From: Aurantiacibacter odishensis
Lineage (GTDB): Bacteria; Pseudomonadota; Alphaproteobacteria; Sphingomonadales; Sphingomonadaceae
Direction: 5' to 3'
DNA: 64,000 nucleotides
Assembly (NCBI RefSeq): GCF_003605195.1
Contig: NZ_QYOS01000025.1
Span: 124,001 to 188,000, forward strand
In this document: in pieces, positions 35,202 to 47,294 of the stretch
How the letters are laid out: every line of letters begins with the position of its first letter
Position numbering within the stretch: the first letter of the stretch is position 1
Made by a program: the position numbers and the translations under genes
Notes under the pieces: model-generated
Databases searched by the model: none
Seen by the model: the letters and a program-made list of their open reading frames with translations, nothing else
Told to the model about the DNA's origin: nothing

Positions 35202-35303
35202 ATCCCAGCGCAAGCTGGGATCCGGTGCATCCCGCTCCACCGCCCGAAGACAAGTCTAATAGGCCGAGTGCCAGTGGCTAAAGATCCCAGCTTTCGCTGG
35301 GAT
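35202..35303. repeat. paired ATCCCAGC hairpin repeats between rpsL and rpsG
   Basis: ATCCCAGC-GCAA-GCTGGGAT (35202-35221) and ATCCCAGC-TTTC-GCTGGGAT (35284-35303) are two units in opposite orientation, with GTC before the first and GAC after the second. They sit inside the str operon. Repeats of this kind are common between sphingomonad genes and may affect mRNA processing. Confidence 0.75.
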
Positions 35304-35348
35304 GACGTTTGAAGAGTTCGCTGCGCTCACGAGTCTGGAGTAACTGAA

Positions 35349-35819
35349 ATGAGTCGTCGTCGTCGTCCCGAGAAGCGGGAAATCCTGCCCGATCCCAAGT
35401 TTGGTGATCAGGTGCTGTCGAAGTTCATGAACAACCTCATGCTGGACGGCAAGAAGGCCGTGGCCGAAGGTATCGTCTACACCGCGCTCGACACTGTCGA
35501 GAGCCGTGCCAAGAGCGATCCCGTCGCGCTGTTCCATGAAGCGCTGAACAATGTGAAGCCGCAGGTCGAAGTGCGCAGCCGCCGTGTCGGTGGTGCCACC
35601 TACCAGGTGCCGGTCGAGGTGCGCCCCGAGCGTGCCCAGGCGCTGGCCATCCGCTGGCTGATCAACGCGGCGCGCGGCCGTGCCGAAACCACCATGAGCG
35701 CACGCCTCTCGGCAGAGCTGATGGATGCCGCCAACAACCGCGGCAATGCCGTGAAGAAGCGCGAGGACACGCACCGCATGGCGGACGCGAACCGCGCCTT
35801 CTCGCACTACCGCTGGTAA
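35349..35819 (+). CDS. rpsG: 30S ribosomal protein S7
   Basis: Primary 16S rRNA-binding protein of the 30S head and part of the E site, 156 residues, normal length. Typical blocks are [55 protein letters not shown] and the C-terminal [21 protein letters not shown]. In E. coli S7 is the translational repressor of the str operon; whether that holds here is not known. Confidence 0.98.
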   Translation: MSRRRRPEKREILPDPKFGDQVLSKFMNNLMLDGKKAVAEGIVYTALDTVESRAKSDPVALFHEALNNVKPQVEVRSRRVGGATYQVPVEVRPERAQALAIRWLINAARGRAETTMSARLSAELMDAANNRGNAVKKREDTHRMADANRAFSHYRW

Positions 35820-35833
35820 AGTGTGCTGCTTGT

Positions 35834-35907
35834 GAGACCGGGGCTGCGGCCTCGGTCTTCAAGCGGTCACATTCGAGACTATATGGGGCGCGATCCTTTT
35901 CCGCCCC
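35834..35907 (+). other. two hairpins in the rpsG-fusA spacer
   Basis: An 11-bp stem (35834-35844 with 35849-35859, two G-U pairs, loop TGCG) and a second hairpin GGGGCG/CGCCCC (35885-35907) occupy the 109-bp gap. The first resembles a terminator stem without a T-tract. They may tune relative fusA expression or protect mRNA ends. Confidence 0.45.
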
Positions 35908-35928
35908 GAACCTTTTGAGGAATTCAAC

Positions 35929-38025
<2,097 letters not shown>

Positions 38026-38045
38026 GCATGGGCAAGCGTCTAGGG

Positions 38046-38071
38046 GCGGCGCCTTATTCAACGGGTGCCGC
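38046..38071 (+). other. hairpin in the fusA-tuf spacer
   Basis: GCGGCGCC (38046-38053) pairs with GGTGCCGC (38064-38071), with one G-U pair and a 10-nt loop. A pyrimidine-rich stretch follows, but no strict T-tract. It could be a partial terminator or RNA-processing site that lets tuf be expressed at a level different from fusA. Confidence 0.4.
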
Positions 38072-38121
38072 TTCCTCTCCCGGTGAAATTCAACTTTTGA
38101 CTAACAGAGGTTATTAGAAAA

Positions 38122-39312
38122 ATGGCGAAGGAAAAATTCGAGCGGAACAAGCCGCACTGCAACATCGGCACCATCGGTCACGTTGACCACGGCAAGACCA
38201 CGCTGACGGCTGCTATCACCAAGGTGATGGCTGAAACCTACGGCGGTGCTGCTGTCGATTTCGCAAACATCGACAAGGCTCCGGAAGAGCGCGAGCGCGG
38301 CATCACCATCTCGACCGCACACGTCGAGTACGAAACCGAAGCTCGTCACTATGCTCACGTCGACTGCCCGGGTCACGCTGACTACGTGAAGAACATGATT
38401 ACCGGTGCGGCCCAGATGGACGGCGCTATCCTGGTTGTGAACGCTGCTGACGGCCCCATGCCGCAGACCCGCGAGCACATCCTGCTGTCGCGTCAGGTCG
38501 GCGTGCCGGCTCTGGTCGTGTACCTGAACAAGGTCGACCAGGTTGACGACGAAGAACTGCTCGAGCTGGTCGAACTGGAAGTTCGCGAACTGCTGAGCGA
38601 CTACGACTTCGACGGCGACAACATTCCGATCGTCAAGGGTTCGGCTCTGGCCGCTCTTGAAGGTCGTGACGACGAAATCGGCAAGAACTCCATCATCGAA
38701 CTGATGAAGGCTGTCGACGAGCACATCCCGCAGCCCGACCGTCCGGTCGACCAGGCCTTCCTGATGCCGATCGAAGACGTGTTCTCGATCTCGGGTCGTG
38801 GTACGGTTGTCACCGGCCGTGTCGAAACCGGCGTTGTGAACGTTGGCGACGAAGTCGAAATCGTCGGCATCAAGGACACCGCCAAGACGACCGTGACCGG
38901 CGTCGAAATGTTCCGCAAGCTGCTCGATCGCGGCGAAGCCGGCGACAACATCGGTGCCCTGATCCGCGGCGTTGGCCGTGACGAAGTGGAGCGTGGCCAG
39001 GTTCTCGCGAAGCCGGGTTCCGTGACCCCGCACACCGAGTTCTCGGCTGAAGTCTACGTCCTGTCGAAGGACGAAGGCGGTCGTCACACTCCGTTCTTCG
39101 CCAACTACCGTCCGCAGTTCTACTTCCGCACGACCGACGTGACGGGCGAAGTGATCCTGCCGGAAGGCACCGAAATGGTGATGCCGGGCGACAACGTGAC
39201 GATCAGCGTCAAGTTGATCGCTCCGATCGCCATGGACGAAGGCCTGCGCTTCGCTATCCGCGAAGGCGGCCGCACGGTTGGCTCGGGCGTCGTCTCGAAG
39301 ATCACCAAGTAA
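38122..39312 (+). CDS. tuf: translation elongation factor Tu
   Basis: GTPase that delivers aminoacyl-tRNA; 396 residues, full length. Motifs are [35 protein letters not shown] and [10 protein letters not shown], then domain II ([17 protein letters not shown]) and domain III ([21 protein letters not shown]). Codon usage is visibly biased to a small set (GCT, GGT, GTC), as expected for a very highly expressed gene. It is the last str-operon gene, followed by a strong terminator. No second tuf copy is present in the window. Confidence 0.98.
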   Translation: MAKEKFERNKPHCNIGTIGHVDHGKTTLTAAITKVMAETYGGAAVDFANIDKAPEERERGITISTAHVEYETEARHYAHVDCPGHADYVKNMITGAAQMDGAILVVNAADGPMPQTREHILLSRQVGVPALVVYLNKVDQVDDEELLELVELEVRELLSDYDFDGDNIPIVKGSALAALEGRDDEIGKNSIIELMKAVDEHIPQPDRPVDQAFLMPIEDVFSISGRGTVVTGRVETGVVNVGDEVEIVGIKDTAKTTVTGVEMFRKLLDRGEAGDNIGALIRGVGRDEVERGQVLAKPGSVTPHTEFSAEVYVLSKDEGGRHTPFFANYRPQFYFRTTDVTGEVILPEGTEMVMPGDNVTISVKLIAPIAMDEGLRFAIREGGRTVGSGVVSKITK

Positions 39313-39343
39313 TCCGGCCCGCGCTTCCAGGCGCGACGGAATG

Positions 39344-39382
39344 AAGGGGCCCGGCACTCACATCGAGTGCCGGGCCCTTTTT
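39344..39382 (+). terminator. intrinsic terminator of the str operon
   Basis: GGGCCCGGCACTC (39347-39359), loop ACATC and GAGTGCCGGGCCC (39365-39377) form a perfect 13-bp stem. It can be extended by AAG/CTT pairs and is followed by five T. Confidence 0.95.
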
Positions 39383-39457
39383 ATGTAGGCGCCCTCCTGT
39401 TTGCTCGCTCTTTTGGCAGGGGAGGGGAGGTGTCCGAAAAATGACGCATTTCGGGGG

Positions 39458-39486
39458 TTGTCAGTTCACCCTCTCCCCCGTATATG
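39458..39486 (+). promoter_or_regulatory. predicted promoter of the S10 operon
   Basis: TTGTCA (39458-39463), an exactly 17-nt spacer and TATATG (39481-39486), between the tuf terminator and rpsJ. This gives a leader of about 155 nt. Confidence 0.65.
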
Positions 39487-39496
39487 CGCGCCAACA

Positions 39497-39586
39497 GAAA
39501 GAGATTCGTCTCTTTCAAAACGAATTTACGGGAAGGCCGCCCGTTCCGGGAAACCGGGTCAGAGCGGGGCGGGCCTTTTTATTTTT
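39497..39586 (+). promoter_or_regulatory. S10-operon leader: UUCG hairpin plus attenuator-like terminator
   Basis: GAAAGAGA-TTCG-TCTCTTTC (39497-39516) is a perfect stem with a UUCG tetraloop, right at the start of the predicted transcript. A second, longer imperfect stem (39533-39576: AAGGCCgCCCG paired with GGGGCGGGCCTT around CCGG-GAAA-CCGG) is followed by TTTTTATTTTT. The tuf terminator is already upstream, so this one most likely attenuates rpsJ. Confidence 0.65.
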
Positions 39587-39649
39587 GGCGGGCCGGAGAC
39601 GGCAACTGTTGATGGCTCGCTTGGCTCTTTCGCATCGGTAGACGGAATT

Positions 39650-39961
39650 ATGGACGCACAGAATATTCGTATTCGCCTCAAGGCTTTCGATCACCGCGTG
39701 CTCGACCAGGCAACTGGCGAAATCGCGGATACGGCACGTCGCACTGGCGCGCTTATTCGTGGTCCGATTCCGATGCCGACGCGTATCGAGAAGTTCACCG
39801 TGAACCGCGGCCCGCACATCGACAAGAAGTCGCGCGAGCAGTTCGAGGTGCGCACGTACAAGCGGCTGCTCGACATCGTGCAACCCAACGCCCAGACGGT
39901 CGACGCGCTGATGAAGCTGGACCTCGCCGCGGGTGTGAACGTGGAAATCAAGCTGGCCTGA
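39650..39961 (+). CDS. rpsJ: 30S ribosomal protein S10
   Basis: 30S head protein, also the NusE partner of NusB in antitermination; 103 residues. Typical blocks are [39 protein letters not shown] and [16 protein letters not shown]. It is the first gene of the S10 operon, with a structured leader. The following rplC is unusually distant (273 bp). Confidence 0.97.
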   Translation: MDAQNIRIRLKAFDHRVLDQATGEIADTARRTGALIRGPIPMPTRIEKFTVNRGPHIDKKSREQFEVRTYKRLLDIVQPNAQTVDALMKLDLAAGVNVEIKLA

Positions 39962-40182
39962 GCCAGCAACCGCTTCGGTCCCGCCGGAGCCTACCGATCT
40001 CCGCACAAGGGGGATCGCGAAGACAGCGCCCGGTGACACATCATCGGGACACAAGGAATACCGCCGGACCTTCCCTCGGGAAAATCATGGTCCGGGCTGC
40101 GTTCCCCGTCTCGCCCGATCGGCCAAGGCCGTGAAAGCAGTTCAGCCCGGACGGGGCTCGCAGCATAAAAATCGATGGGTTG

Positions 40183-40226
40183 GGCACGCACCTGGGGATG
40201 GTCCCCTTGTGCCTCTGTTTAAGGAG
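40183..40226 (+). other. hairpin and ribosome site in the long rpsJ-rplC gap
   Basis: GGCAC/GTGCC (40183-40187, 40209-40213) and GGGG/CCCC (40194-40197, 40203-40206) form a two-part hairpin. AAGGAG (40221-40226) follows, 8 nt before rplC. The rest of the 273-bp gap (39962-40234) has no gene; an internal promoter or regulatory leader may lie there. Confidence 0.45.
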
Positions 40227-40234
40227 TTTAGATC

Positions 40235-41092
40235 ATGCGCACTGGCGTGATCGCGAAGAAAGTCGGGATGACCCGCCTGTTCCAGGAGGACGGACGTCAC
40301 GTACCCGTGACTGTTCTGTCGCTGGAAGGGTGCCAGGTCACCGGGCAGCGTACGGCCGACCGCGACGGCTATTTCTCGGTGCAGCTCGGCGCCGGCGATG
40401 CGAAGCAGAAGAACGTCAACAAGCCGCAGCGTGAGGCCTTTGCGAAGGCTAACGTCGGCCTGAAGATGAAGGTTGCCGAGTTCCGTGTGGAAAACGAGGA
40501 AGGTCTCCTTCCCGTTGGTGCCACCATCACCGCTGACCACTTCGTCGCTGGACAGAAGGTCGACATCACGGGTCACACCGTGGGTAAGGGCTTTGCCGGC
40601 GCCATGAAGCGTTGGGGTTTCGGCGGTCTTCGTGCAACGCACGGCGTCTCGATCTCCCACCGTTCGCACGGTTCGACGGGTAACCGCCAGGATCCGGGCA
40701 AGGTCTTCAAGAACAAGAAGATGGCCGGTCACATGGGCGACCGTCAGCGCACCCAACAGAACCTGGAAGTCGTGCGCACCGATGCAGAGCGCGGCCTGAT
40801 CTTCGTGCGCGGCTCCGTGCCGGGCGCCAAGAATGGCTGGCTGCTGGTTCGCGACGCCGTGAAGCTGCCGCTTCCCGAAGGTCTGCCGTTCCCCGGCGCC
40901 ATGCGTCGCAACGCCGATGAATTCTCTTCCGAAGAGGCTGATGCCGGCCTGGTCGAGAGCGCGGCAGAACACGCTGTGAACCCCGAAGTCACGCCCGAGC
41001 AGCAGGAGAAGCTGGCTCAGCAGCAGGACGCGGGTGTCGGCACCGAGAGCGGAACGCCCGAGGCCGAACCTAACGACAAGAAGGAGTCCTGA
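40235..41092 (+). CDS. rplC: 50S ribosomal protein L3 with acidic C-terminal extension
   Basis: Early-assembly 23S rRNA-binding protein near the peptidyl-transferase centre. The core (about 1-225) is typical: [37 protein letters not shown] and [22 protein letters not shown]. At 285 residues it is longer than the usual 205-220 because of a Glu/Gln/Ala-rich tail ([19 protein letters not shown]). Such tails occur in sphingomonad L3. It is followed directly by rplD. Confidence 0.97.
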   Translation: MRTGVIAKKVGMTRLFQEDGRHVPVTVLSLEGCQVTGQRTADRDGYFSVQLGAGDAKQKNVNKPQREAFAKANVGLKMKVAEFRVENEEGLLPVGATITADHFVAGQKVDITGHTVGKGFAGAMKRWGFGGLRATHGVSISHRSHGSTGNRQDPGKVFKNKKMAGHMGDRQRTQQNLEVVRTDAERGLIFVRGSVPGAKNGWLLVRDAVKLPLPEGLPFPGAMRRNADEFSSEEADAGLVESAAEHAVNPEVTPEQQEKLAQQQDAGVGTESGTPEAEPNDKKES

Positions 41093-41094
41093 TC

Positions 41095-41730
41095 GTGAAG
41101 GTCAAGGTCCAGAAAATTGACGGCAAGGCCGCCGGCGACGTCGAATTGAACGACGCTGTCTTCGGTGTCGAGCCGCGTGCCGATATCCTGCACCGCGTGG
41201 TTACCTGGCAGCTGGAAAACCGCCGCGCCACGGCTCGCCCGACGCGTGAGCGTTCGGACGTTGCCCGCACCGGCAAGAAGTGGGGTCGCCAGAAGGGTTC
41301 CGGCGGCGCTCGTCACGGTGACCGCGGTGCCCCGATCTTCATCGGCGGCGGCAAGGCTCACGGTGCCCGCAAGCGTGACTTCGAGCAGCAGCTCAACAAG
41401 AAAGTGCGCGCGCTCGGCCTGAAAATGGCTCTGTCCAGCAAGGCCCAGGATGCTTCGGGGAATGGTCTCATCATCCTCGACAGCCTGGAACTGAAGGATG
41501 CCAAGACGAAGGCCCTGAAGGGTCACTTCGACAAGAATGGCTGGAACGGCAAGGTGCTGGTGATCGGCGGCGAAAGCGTCGACGATGGCTTCGCCAAGGC
41601 TGCCCGCAACCTGCCGGGTGTGGATGTTCTGCCGGCTGTCGGCGCGAACGTCTACGACATCCTCAACCACGACACGCTGGTCCTCACCAAGGATGCGGTC
41701 GAGAAGCTGGAGGCGCGTTTCAATGGCTAA
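41095..41730 (+). CDS. rplD: 50S ribosomal protein L4
   Basis: L4 lines the exit tunnel and in E. coli also regulates the S10 operon. It has 211 residues and a GTG start. Blocks: [20 protein letters not shown], the long-loop [20 protein letters not shown] and a C-terminal [20 protein letters not shown]. It overlaps rplW by 8 bp. Confidence 0.97.
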   Translation: MKVKVQKIDGKAAGDVELNDAVFGVEPRADILHRVVTWQLENRRATARPTRERSDVARTGKKWGRQKGSGGARHGDRGAPIFIGGGKAHGARKRDFEQQLNKKVRALGLKMALSSKAQDASGNGLIILDSLELKDAKTKALKGHFDKNGWNGKVLVIGGESVDDGFAKAARNLPGVDVLPAVGANVYDILNHDTLVLTKDAVEKLEARFNG

Positions 41731-42037
41731 GAAAGATGCAATCGACGCGCGTCACTACGACGTGATTCTTGCTCCGCACATCACGGAGAAGGCAACGCTC
41801 CTGTCGGAAGACAATGCAGTTGTGTTCAAGGTGGCGAACGATGCGACGAAGCCGCAGATCAAGGAAGCCATCGAGGCTCTCTTCGATCGCAAGGTGAAGA
41901 GCGTGAACACGATCGTTTCCAAGGGCAAGAGCAAGCGCTGGAAGGGCAAGCCCTACAAGCGCACCGACGAAAAGAAGGCGATCGTGACTCTCGCAGAGGG
42001 TCAGGATCCGATCGACATCACGGAAGGCGTGGGCTGA
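41723..42037 (+). CDS. rplW: 50S ribosomal protein L23
   Basis: L23 sits at the tunnel exit and docks trigger factor and SRP. It has 104 residues. Blocks: [39 protein letters not shown] and [19 protein letters not shown]. The start at 41723 lies inside the end of rplD, indicating coupled translation. Confidence 0.97.
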   Translation: MAKKDAIDARHYDVILAPHITEKATLLSEDNAVVFKVANDATKPQIKEAIEALFDRKVKSVNTIVSKGKSKRWKGKPYKRTDEKKAIVTLAEGQDPIDITEGVG

Positions 42038-42041
42038 TCCG

Positions 42042-42878
42042 ATGGCACTGAAAACATACAATCCGACAAGCCCGGCGCGCCGCGGCCTCGTCCTGGTCGA
42101 CAAGACCGGCCTCCACCGCGGTGGTCCGGTTAAGTCGCTCACCGAGGGCAAGCGCAAGACCGGTGGCCGCAACAACAAGGGCCATGTTACCTCGCGCGGC
42201 AAGGGCGGCGGTAACAAGCAGAAGTACCGCTTCATCGACTTTAAGCGTCGCAAGTGGGACATGGAAGCGACCGTGGAGCGGATCGAATACGATCCCAACC
42301 GCACCGCATTCATCGCGCTGGTGAAATACGAGGACGGCGAGCTGTCCTACATCATCGCGCCCAACCGTCTCGCGCCGGGTGACAAGATCATCGCCGGCGA
42401 GAAGGTCGACACGAAGCCGGGCAACGCAATGCTGCTGGGCCAGATGCCGGTCGGCACTATCATCCACAACGTGGAGATGAAGCCGGGCAAGGGCGGGCAG
42501 ATCGCCCGTTCGGCAGGCACCTATGTTCAGCTGGTCGGTCGTGACCGCGGCATGGTTATCGTGCGCCTGAACAGCGGCGAGCAGCGTTACCTGCGCGCCG
42601 ATTGCATGGGCACCGTGGGTTCGGTCTCGAACCCCGACAACCAGAACCAGAACCTGGGCAAGGCCGGTCGTCGCCGTCACATGGGTGTGAAGCCCCTGAC
42701 GCGCGGTGTCGCCAAGAACCCGGTCGACCACCCGCACGGTGGTGGTGAAGGCCGCACCAGCGGTGGCCGTCATCCGGTTACTCCGTGGGGCAAGCCGACC
42801 AAGGGCGCCCGTACCCGCAAGAACAAGCAGACGGACAAGATGATTATCCGTTCGCGTCACGCGAAGAAGAAGAGGTAA
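42042..42878 (+). CDS. rplB: 50S ribosomal protein L2
   Basis: L2 supports subunit joining and the peptidyl-transferase centre. It has 278 residues. The strongly conserved C-terminus carries [17 protein letters not shown] with the essential His residues. Other blocks: [20 protein letters not shown] and [17 protein letters not shown]. It starts 4 nt after rplW. Confidence 0.98.
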   Translation: MALKTYNPTSPARRGLVLVDKTGLHRGGPVKSLTEGKRKTGGRNNKGHVTSRGKGGGNKQKYRFIDFKRRKWDMEATVERIEYDPNRTAFIALVKYEDGELSYIIAPNRLAPGDKIIAGEKVDTKPGNAMLLGQMPVGTIIHNVEMKPGKGGQIARSAGTYVQLVGRDRGMVIVRLNSGEQRYLRADCMGTVGSVSNPDNQNQNLGKAGRRRHMGVKPLTRGVAKNPVDHPHGGGEGRTSGGRHPVTPWGKPTKGARTRKNKQTDKMIIRSRHAKKKR

Positions 42879-42884
42879 GCACCA

Positions 42885-43160
42885 ATGGCACGTTCCGTCT
42901 GGAAAGGTCCGTTTGTCGAGCTGAGCCTTCTGAAGAAGGCGCAGGAAGCGCAGGAAGCGAACAACACCAAGCCGATCAAGACCTGGTCGCGCCGTTCGAC
43001 GATCCTGCCCGATTTTGTCGGCCTGACGTTCAACGTCTACAATGGGCACAAGTTCGTGCCCGTCTCGGTCAACGAGGAAATGGTCGGTCACAAGCTTGGC
43101 GAGTTCGCGCCCACGCGCAGCTTCCCCGGCCACGCTGCCGACAAGAAGGGTAAGCGCTAA
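42885..43160 (+). CDS. rpsS: 30S ribosomal protein S19
   Basis: 30S head protein forming a complex with S13. It has 91 residues, including the signature [20 protein letters not shown] and [17 protein letters not shown]. Its stop overlaps the rplV start by one base (TAATG). Confidence 0.97.
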   Translation: MARSVWKGPFVELSLLKKAQEAQEANNTKPIKTWSRRSTILPDFVGLTFNVYNGHKFVPVSVNEEMVGHKLGEFAPTRSFPGHAADKKGKR

Positions 43161-43537
43161 TGGCAAAGGCTAAGTCTCCCCGCCGCGTGGCGGACAACGA
43201 GGCGCTGGCTGTCGGCACCACCATCCGTGGTTCCGCGCAGAAGCTGAACCTCGTGGCCGCCCTCATCCGTGGCAAGAAGGCCGAGGAAGCGATGAACATC
43301 CTCTCCTTCTCCAAGCGCGCGATGGCCCGCGATGCACAGAAGGTGCTCGCATCGGCAATCGCCAACGCCGAGAACAACCACGATCTCGACGTCGACTCCC
43401 TGGTCGTCGCCGAGGCGTCGGTCGGCAAGTCGATCACCATGAAGCGGTTCGCAACGCGCGGCCGTGGCAAGTCCACGCGGATCCTGAAGCCGTTCAGCCG
43501 GCTGCGGATCGTCGTACGCGAAGCAGAAGAGGCGTAA
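43160..43537 (+). CDS. rplV: 50S ribosomal protein L22
   Basis: Globular domain plus tunnel-reaching hairpin, 125 residues. Blocks: [40 protein letters not shown] and the hairpin/closing [19 protein letters not shown]. It ends one base before the rpsC start region. Confidence 0.97.
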   Translation: MAKAKSPRRVADNEALAVGTTIRGSAQKLNLVAALIRGKKAEEAMNILSFSKRAMARDAQKVLASAIANAENNHDLDVDSLVVAEASVGKSITMKRFATRGRGKSTRILKPFSRLRIVVREAEEA

Positions 43538-43538
43538 G

Positions 43539-44234
43539 ATGGGTCACAAGAGCAATCCGATCGGTCTGCGCCTGCAGATCAACCGCACCTGGGACAGCCG
43601 CTGGTACGCCGAAGGTGGCGACTATGCCAAGCTGCTCAAGGAAGACATCGAGATCCGCAAGTACATCATCGATACCCTGCCGCAGGCAGCGATTTCGAAG
43701 GTGGTGATCGAGCGTCCGGCCAAGCTGTGCCGCATCTCTATCTATGCTGCGCGTCCCGGCGTCATCATCGGCAAGAAGGGCGCCGACATCGAGAAGCTGC
43801 GCGCCAAGCTGTCGACCATGACCGAAAGCGAAGTGAAGCTGAACATCGTCGAGATCCGCAAGCCGGAAATCGACGCCAAGCTCGTCGCCCAGGGCATTGC
43901 CGACCAGCTGGTTCGCCGTGTCGCCTTCCGTCGTGCCATGAAGCGCGCGATGCAGTCGGCCATGCGTCTTGGTGCCGAAGGCATCAAGATCATGTGCGGC
44001 GGCCGTCTGGGTGGTGCCGAAATCGCCCGCGTCGAACAGTACCGCGAAGGCCGCGTGCCGCTGCACACGCTGCGCGCCAACATCGACTATGCCGAAGCCG
44101 AGGCGCTGACCGCCTATGGCATCATCGGCATCAAGGTGTGGGTCTTCAAGGGCGAGATCCTGGGTCACGATCCGACCTCGCAGGACCGCCTGATGATGGA
44201 ATCGCAGACGTCCGGCGTCCGCCCGGCTCGTTGA
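43539..44234 (+). CDS. rpsC: 30S ribosomal protein S3
   Basis: mRNA-entry-site protein with a KH domain, 231 residues. Blocks: [20 protein letters not shown], the KH loop [18 protein letters not shown] and the C-terminal domain [20 protein letters not shown]. It is followed by rplP after 11 nt. Confidence 0.98.
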   Translation: MGHKSNPIGLRLQINRTWDSRWYAEGGDYAKLLKEDIEIRKYIIDTLPQAAISKVVIERPAKLCRISIYAARPGVIIGKKGADIEKLRAKLSTMTESEVKLNIVEIRKPEIDAKLVAQGIADQLVRRVAFRRAMKRAMQSAMRLGAEGIKIMCGGRLGGAEIARVEQYREGRVPLHTLRANIDYAEAEALTAYGIIGIKVWVFKGEILGHDPTSQDRLMMESQTSGVRPAR

Positions 44235-44245
44235 GGTAAAGAACC

Positions 44246-44680
44246 ATGCTGCAACCGAAAAAGACCAAGTATCGCAAGGCCTTCAAGGGCAAGATCCATG
44301 GCACCGCCAAGGGTGGCACCACCCTCAACTTCGGCGCCTATGGTCTCAAGGCTCTCGAGCCCGAGCGTCTGACCGCTCGCCAGATCGAGGCTGCCCGTCG
44401 TGCCATTACCCGTGCGATGAAGCGCCAGGGTCGCCTGTGGATCCGCGTGTTCCCCGACGTTCCCGTTTCGAAGAAGCCTGCCGAAGTCCGTCAGGGTAAG
44501 GGCAAAGGTTCCGTCGAATACTGGGCCGCTCGCGTGAAGCCGGGCCGCGTCCTGTTCGAACTCGACGGCGTTCCCGGCCCCGTGGCCGCGCTCGCTTTCG
44601 AACGCGCTGCCATGAAGCTGCCCATCAAGACCAAGGTCATCGCCCGCTTCGGCGACACCTCGCACCTGGGAGGCGAATAA
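44246..44680 (+). CDS. rplP: 50S ribosomal protein L16
   Basis: L16 helps position A- and P-site tRNA. It has 144 residues and starts [19 protein letters not shown]. It contains [20 protein letters not shown] and the MGKGKG-equivalent loop as [19 protein letters not shown]. The stop overlaps rpmC by one base. Confidence 0.97.
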   Translation: MLQPKKTKYRKAFKGKIHGTAKGGTTLNFGAYGLKALEPERLTARQIEAARRAITRAMKRQGRLWIRVFPDVPVSKKPAEVRQGKGKGSVEYWAARVKPGRVLFELDGVPGPVAALAFERAAMKLPIKTKVIARFGDTSHLGGE

Positions 44681-44895
44681 TGGCTGACAAGAGCAACACC
44701 GAAGACCTGCGCACGAAGACCGACGACCAACTGAACGAAGCGCTGACCATGCTCAAGAAAGAGCAGTTCAACCTGCGTTTCCAGGCTGCGACCAACCAGC
44801 TGGAAGGTCCGGCCCGCGTCAAGGAAGTCCGTCGCCAGATCGCGCGCATCAAGACGCTTCAGGGCGAACGCGCCCGCGAAGCAGCGAAAGCGTAA
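44680..44895 (+). CDS. rpmC: 50S ribosomal protein L29
   Basis: Small helical protein near the tunnel exit, 71 residues. It contains [20 protein letters not shown] and [18 protein letters not shown]. It starts within the rplP stop (TAATG). Confidence 0.95.
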   Translation: MADKSNTEDLRTKTDDQLNEALTMLKKEQFNLRFQAATNQLEGPARVKEVRRQIARIKTLQGERAREAAKA

Positions 44896-44905
44896 GGAGT
44901 AGACA

Positions 44906-45208
44906 ATGCCCAAGCGTATCCTGACCGGGACTGTCACCTCCGACAAGACCGACAAGACCGTGACCGTGCTCGTCGAACGCCGCGTGAAGCACCCGCTTTA
45001 CGGCAAGATCATCAAGCGTTCGAAGAAGTATCACGCTCACGACGAGAAGAACGAATATGTCGTAGGCGACAAGGTTCGTATCGAGGAGACCAGACCGATC
45101 TCCAAGACCAAGACCTGGGCGGTGAAGGATCGCCTGGTCGCGAGCCGAGGCCAGGCCGTGGAAGCGGATCTGGAAGTCGCCGAAGCCACCCCCGGTGGCG
45201 CTGAGTAA
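44906..45208 (+). CDS. rpsQ: 30S ribosomal protein S17
   Basis: Primary 16S rRNA-binding OB-fold protein. At 100 residues it is slightly longer than E. coli S17 because of an acidic C-terminal tail ([16 protein letters not shown]). Blocks: [20 protein letters not shown] and the [20 protein letters not shown] signature. Confidence 0.97.
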   Translation: MPKRILTGTVTSDKTDKTVTVLVERRVKHPLYGKIIKRSKKYHAHDEKNEYVVGDKVRIEETRPISKTKTWAVKDRLVASRGQAVEADLEVAEATPGGAE

Positions 45209-45278
45209 TTAGACGTAGGAACTGCCGGGCACCGAATGATCGGACCGTCCCGGCAAGCCAAGAGAAGGAACCGGATCG

Positions 45279-45647
45279 ATGATCCAGATGCAATCCAATC
45301 TCGACGTCGCGGACAACAGCGGCGCAAAGCGCGTCCAGTGCATCAAGGTGCTGGGCGGGTCTAAGCGTCGTACCGCGTCTGTCGGCGATGTGATCGTGGT
45401 TTCCGTGAAGGAAGCCCAGCCGCGCGCCCGCGTTAAGAAGGGCGACGTGCACCGTGCGGTTATCGTGCGTACCAAGAAGGACGTTCGTCGTCCCGATGGC
45501 ACCGTGATCCGCTTCGACAGCAACGCCGCGGTGCTCGTGAACAAGAACGAGGAGCCGCTCGGCACCCGTATCTTCGGCCCCGTCGTGCGCGAACTTCGCG
45601 GCAAGGGCTTCATGAAGATCATCTCGCTCGCTCCGGAGGTGCTCTGA
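45279..45647 (+). CDS. rplN: 50S ribosomal protein L14
   Basis: Subunit-interface protein, 122 residues. Blocks: [40 protein letters not shown] and [21 protein letters not shown] 70-bp gap separates it from rpsQ; the stop overlaps rplX by one base. Confidence 0.98.
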   Translation: MIQMQSNLDVADNSGAKRVQCIKVLGGSKRRTASVGDVIVVSVKEAQPRARVKKGDVHRAVIVRTKKDVRRPDGTVIRFDSNAAVLVNKNEEPLGTRIFGPVVRELRGKGFMKIISLAPEVL

Positions 45648-45967
45648 TGGCATCCGCTAAGATCAAGAAGGGCGACACGGTCGTCGTGCTCTCGGGCAAG
45701 GACAAGGGCCAGACCGGCACCGTCCAGAAGGTCATGCCGAAGGAAGGCAAGATCCTCGTCGAGGGCGTCAACGTGATGACCCGTCACCGCAAGCCTTCGC
45801 AGGCTAATCCGCAGGGCGGCATCGACCGTGTGCCCGCCCCGATGGCAATCGCCAAGGTTGCCGTTGCAGATCCCAAGGATGGCAAGCCCACCCGCGTCCG
45901 TTTCGAAGAAAAGGACGGCAAGAAGGTGCGCGTCGCCGTCAAGTCCGGGGAGACCATCGATGGCTGA
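45647..45967 (+). CDS. rplX: 50S ribosomal protein L24
   Basis: Assembly-initiating 50S protein with a KOW motif, 106 residues. The KOW region is [20 protein letters not shown], followed by [20 protein letters not shown]. It overlaps rplE by 8 bp. In E. coli L14-L24 start the spc operon. Confidence 0.97.
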   Translation: MASAKIKKGDTVVVLSGKDKGQTGTVQKVMPKEGKILVEGVNVMTRHRKPSQANPQGGIDRVPAPMAIAKVAVADPKDGKPTRVRFEEKDGKKVRVAVKSGETIDG

Positions 45968-46538
45968 TTACACACCCCGCCTGAAGAAGAAGTACCAGGA
46001 CGAGATCGCGAAAGCGATGACCGAGAAGTTCGGTTACAAGAACCACATGGAGGTTCCTCGTCTGGAAAAGATCACGCTCAACATGGGCGTGGGCGAAGCG
46101 AGCCAGGACAAGAAGAAGGTCCAGACCGCTGCCGAGGAAATGGAACGTATCGCTGGCCAGAAGCCGGTGATCACCAAGGCCAAGAAGTCGATCGCACAGT
46201 TCAAGCTGCGCGACGGCATGCCCATCGGCTGCAAGGTGAACCTGCGTCGCGATCGCATGTACGAATTCCTCGACCGCCTGGTGACGATCGCAATGCCCCG
46301 CATCCGCGACTTCCGTGGCCTGAATCCGAAGAGCTTCGATGGCAATGGCAACTACGCCATGGGCATCAAGGAGCAGATCATCTTCCCGGAGATCAGCTAC
46401 GACAAGATCGAAAAGGTGCGCGGCATGGACATCATCGTCACCACCTCCGCCAAGACCGACGAAGAAGCGCGCGAACTGCTGCGCCTGTTCGGTTTCCCGT
46501 TCCCGGCCGAAAGCGCCGAAGAGAAGGAAGCGGCGTGA
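45960..46538 (+). CDS. rplE: 50S ribosomal protein L5
   Basis: 5S rRNA-binding protein of the central protuberance, 192 residues. Blocks: [40 protein letters not shown] and [21 protein letters not shown] short Glu/Ala tail follows. The start lies within the end of rplX. Confidence 0.98.
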   Translation: MADYTPRLKKKYQDEIAKAMTEKFGYKNHMEVPRLEKITLNMGVGEASQDKKKVQTAAEEMERIAGQKPVITKAKKSIAQFKLRDGMPIGCKVNLRRDRMYEFLDRLVTIAMPRIRDFRGLNPKSFDGNGNYAMGIKEQIIFPEISYDKIEKVRGMDIIVTTSAKTDEEARELLRLFGFPFPAESAEEKEAA

Positions 46539-46581
46539 GCCGTTTCCTTGAACTGAAGAAGCAAGAGAGAGCTTAAGTCCA

Positions 46582-46887
46582 ATGGCGAAACTGAGTTCCA
46601 TCAACAAGAACGAGAAGCGCAAAGCACTCGTCAAGAAGTACGCGGAAAAGTACGCGAAGCTGAAGGCAATTGCCGACGATGAGTCGCTCGACGATACCGA
46701 GCGCCTCATGGCCCGCCTGAAGATGGCTGAGCTGCCGCGTAATGCGAACCCCACTCGTGTGCGCAACCGCTGCACCACCACCGGCCGCCCGCGTGGCTAC
46801 TACCGCAAGTTCGGGCTTAACCGCATCGAACTCCGGAACCTGGCCAACAAGGGCCTGATTCCGGGCGTGACCAAGTCGAGCTGGTGA
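46582..46887 (+). CDS. rpsN: 30S ribosomal protein S14 (zinc-free type)
   Basis: 30S head protein, 101 residues. It is the long form without the CxxC zinc knuckles. The C-terminal signature [20 protein letters not shown] is clear and [10 protein letters not shown] precedes it. Confidence 0.97.
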   Translation: MAKLSSINKNEKRKALVKKYAEKYAKLKAIADDESLDDTERLMARLKMAELPRNANPTRVRNRCTTTGRPRGYYRKFGLNRIELRNLANKGLIPGVTKSSW

Positions 46888-46898
46888 GGAAACGATAG

Positions 46899-47294
46899 AT
46901 GGCTATGACCGATCCCCTGGGTGATATGCTCACCCGTATCCGCAACGGCCAGCAGGCGAAGAAGGACTCCGTCCTGTCTCCCGCTTCCAAGCTGCGTGCG
47001 AACGTGCTCGAAGTGCTTCAGCGCGAAGGCTACATCCGTGGCTACAGCGAAGACAGCAGCGGCAAGCACCCCGCACTGCGGATCGAACTGAAGTATTTCG
47101 AGGGCGAACCTGCGATCAAGCACGTTGCCCGTGTCTCCAAGCCGGGCCGCCGCATCTACTCGGGTAGCAAAGAGCTGCCGGCAGTGCGTAACGGCCTCGG
47201 CATCACCATCGTCTCGACGCCCAAGGGCGTGCTTTCGGACAACGAAGCGCGCATCGAGAACGTCGGCGGCGAAGTGCTGGCGGAGGTGTTCTGA
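46899..47294 (+). CDS. rpsH: 30S ribosomal protein S8
   Basis: 16S rRNA central-domain protein, and the spc-operon translational repressor in E. coli. It has 131 residues. Blocks: [30 protein letters not shown] [20 protein letters not shown] and [16 protein letters not shown]. The stop overlaps rplF by one base. Confidence 0.97.
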   Translation: MAMTDPLGDMLTRIRNGQQAKKDSVLSPASKLRANVLEVLQREGYIRGYSEDSSGKHPALRIELKYFEGEPAIKHVARVSKPGRRIYSGSKELPAVRNGLGITIVSTPKGVLSDNEARIENVGGEVLAEVF

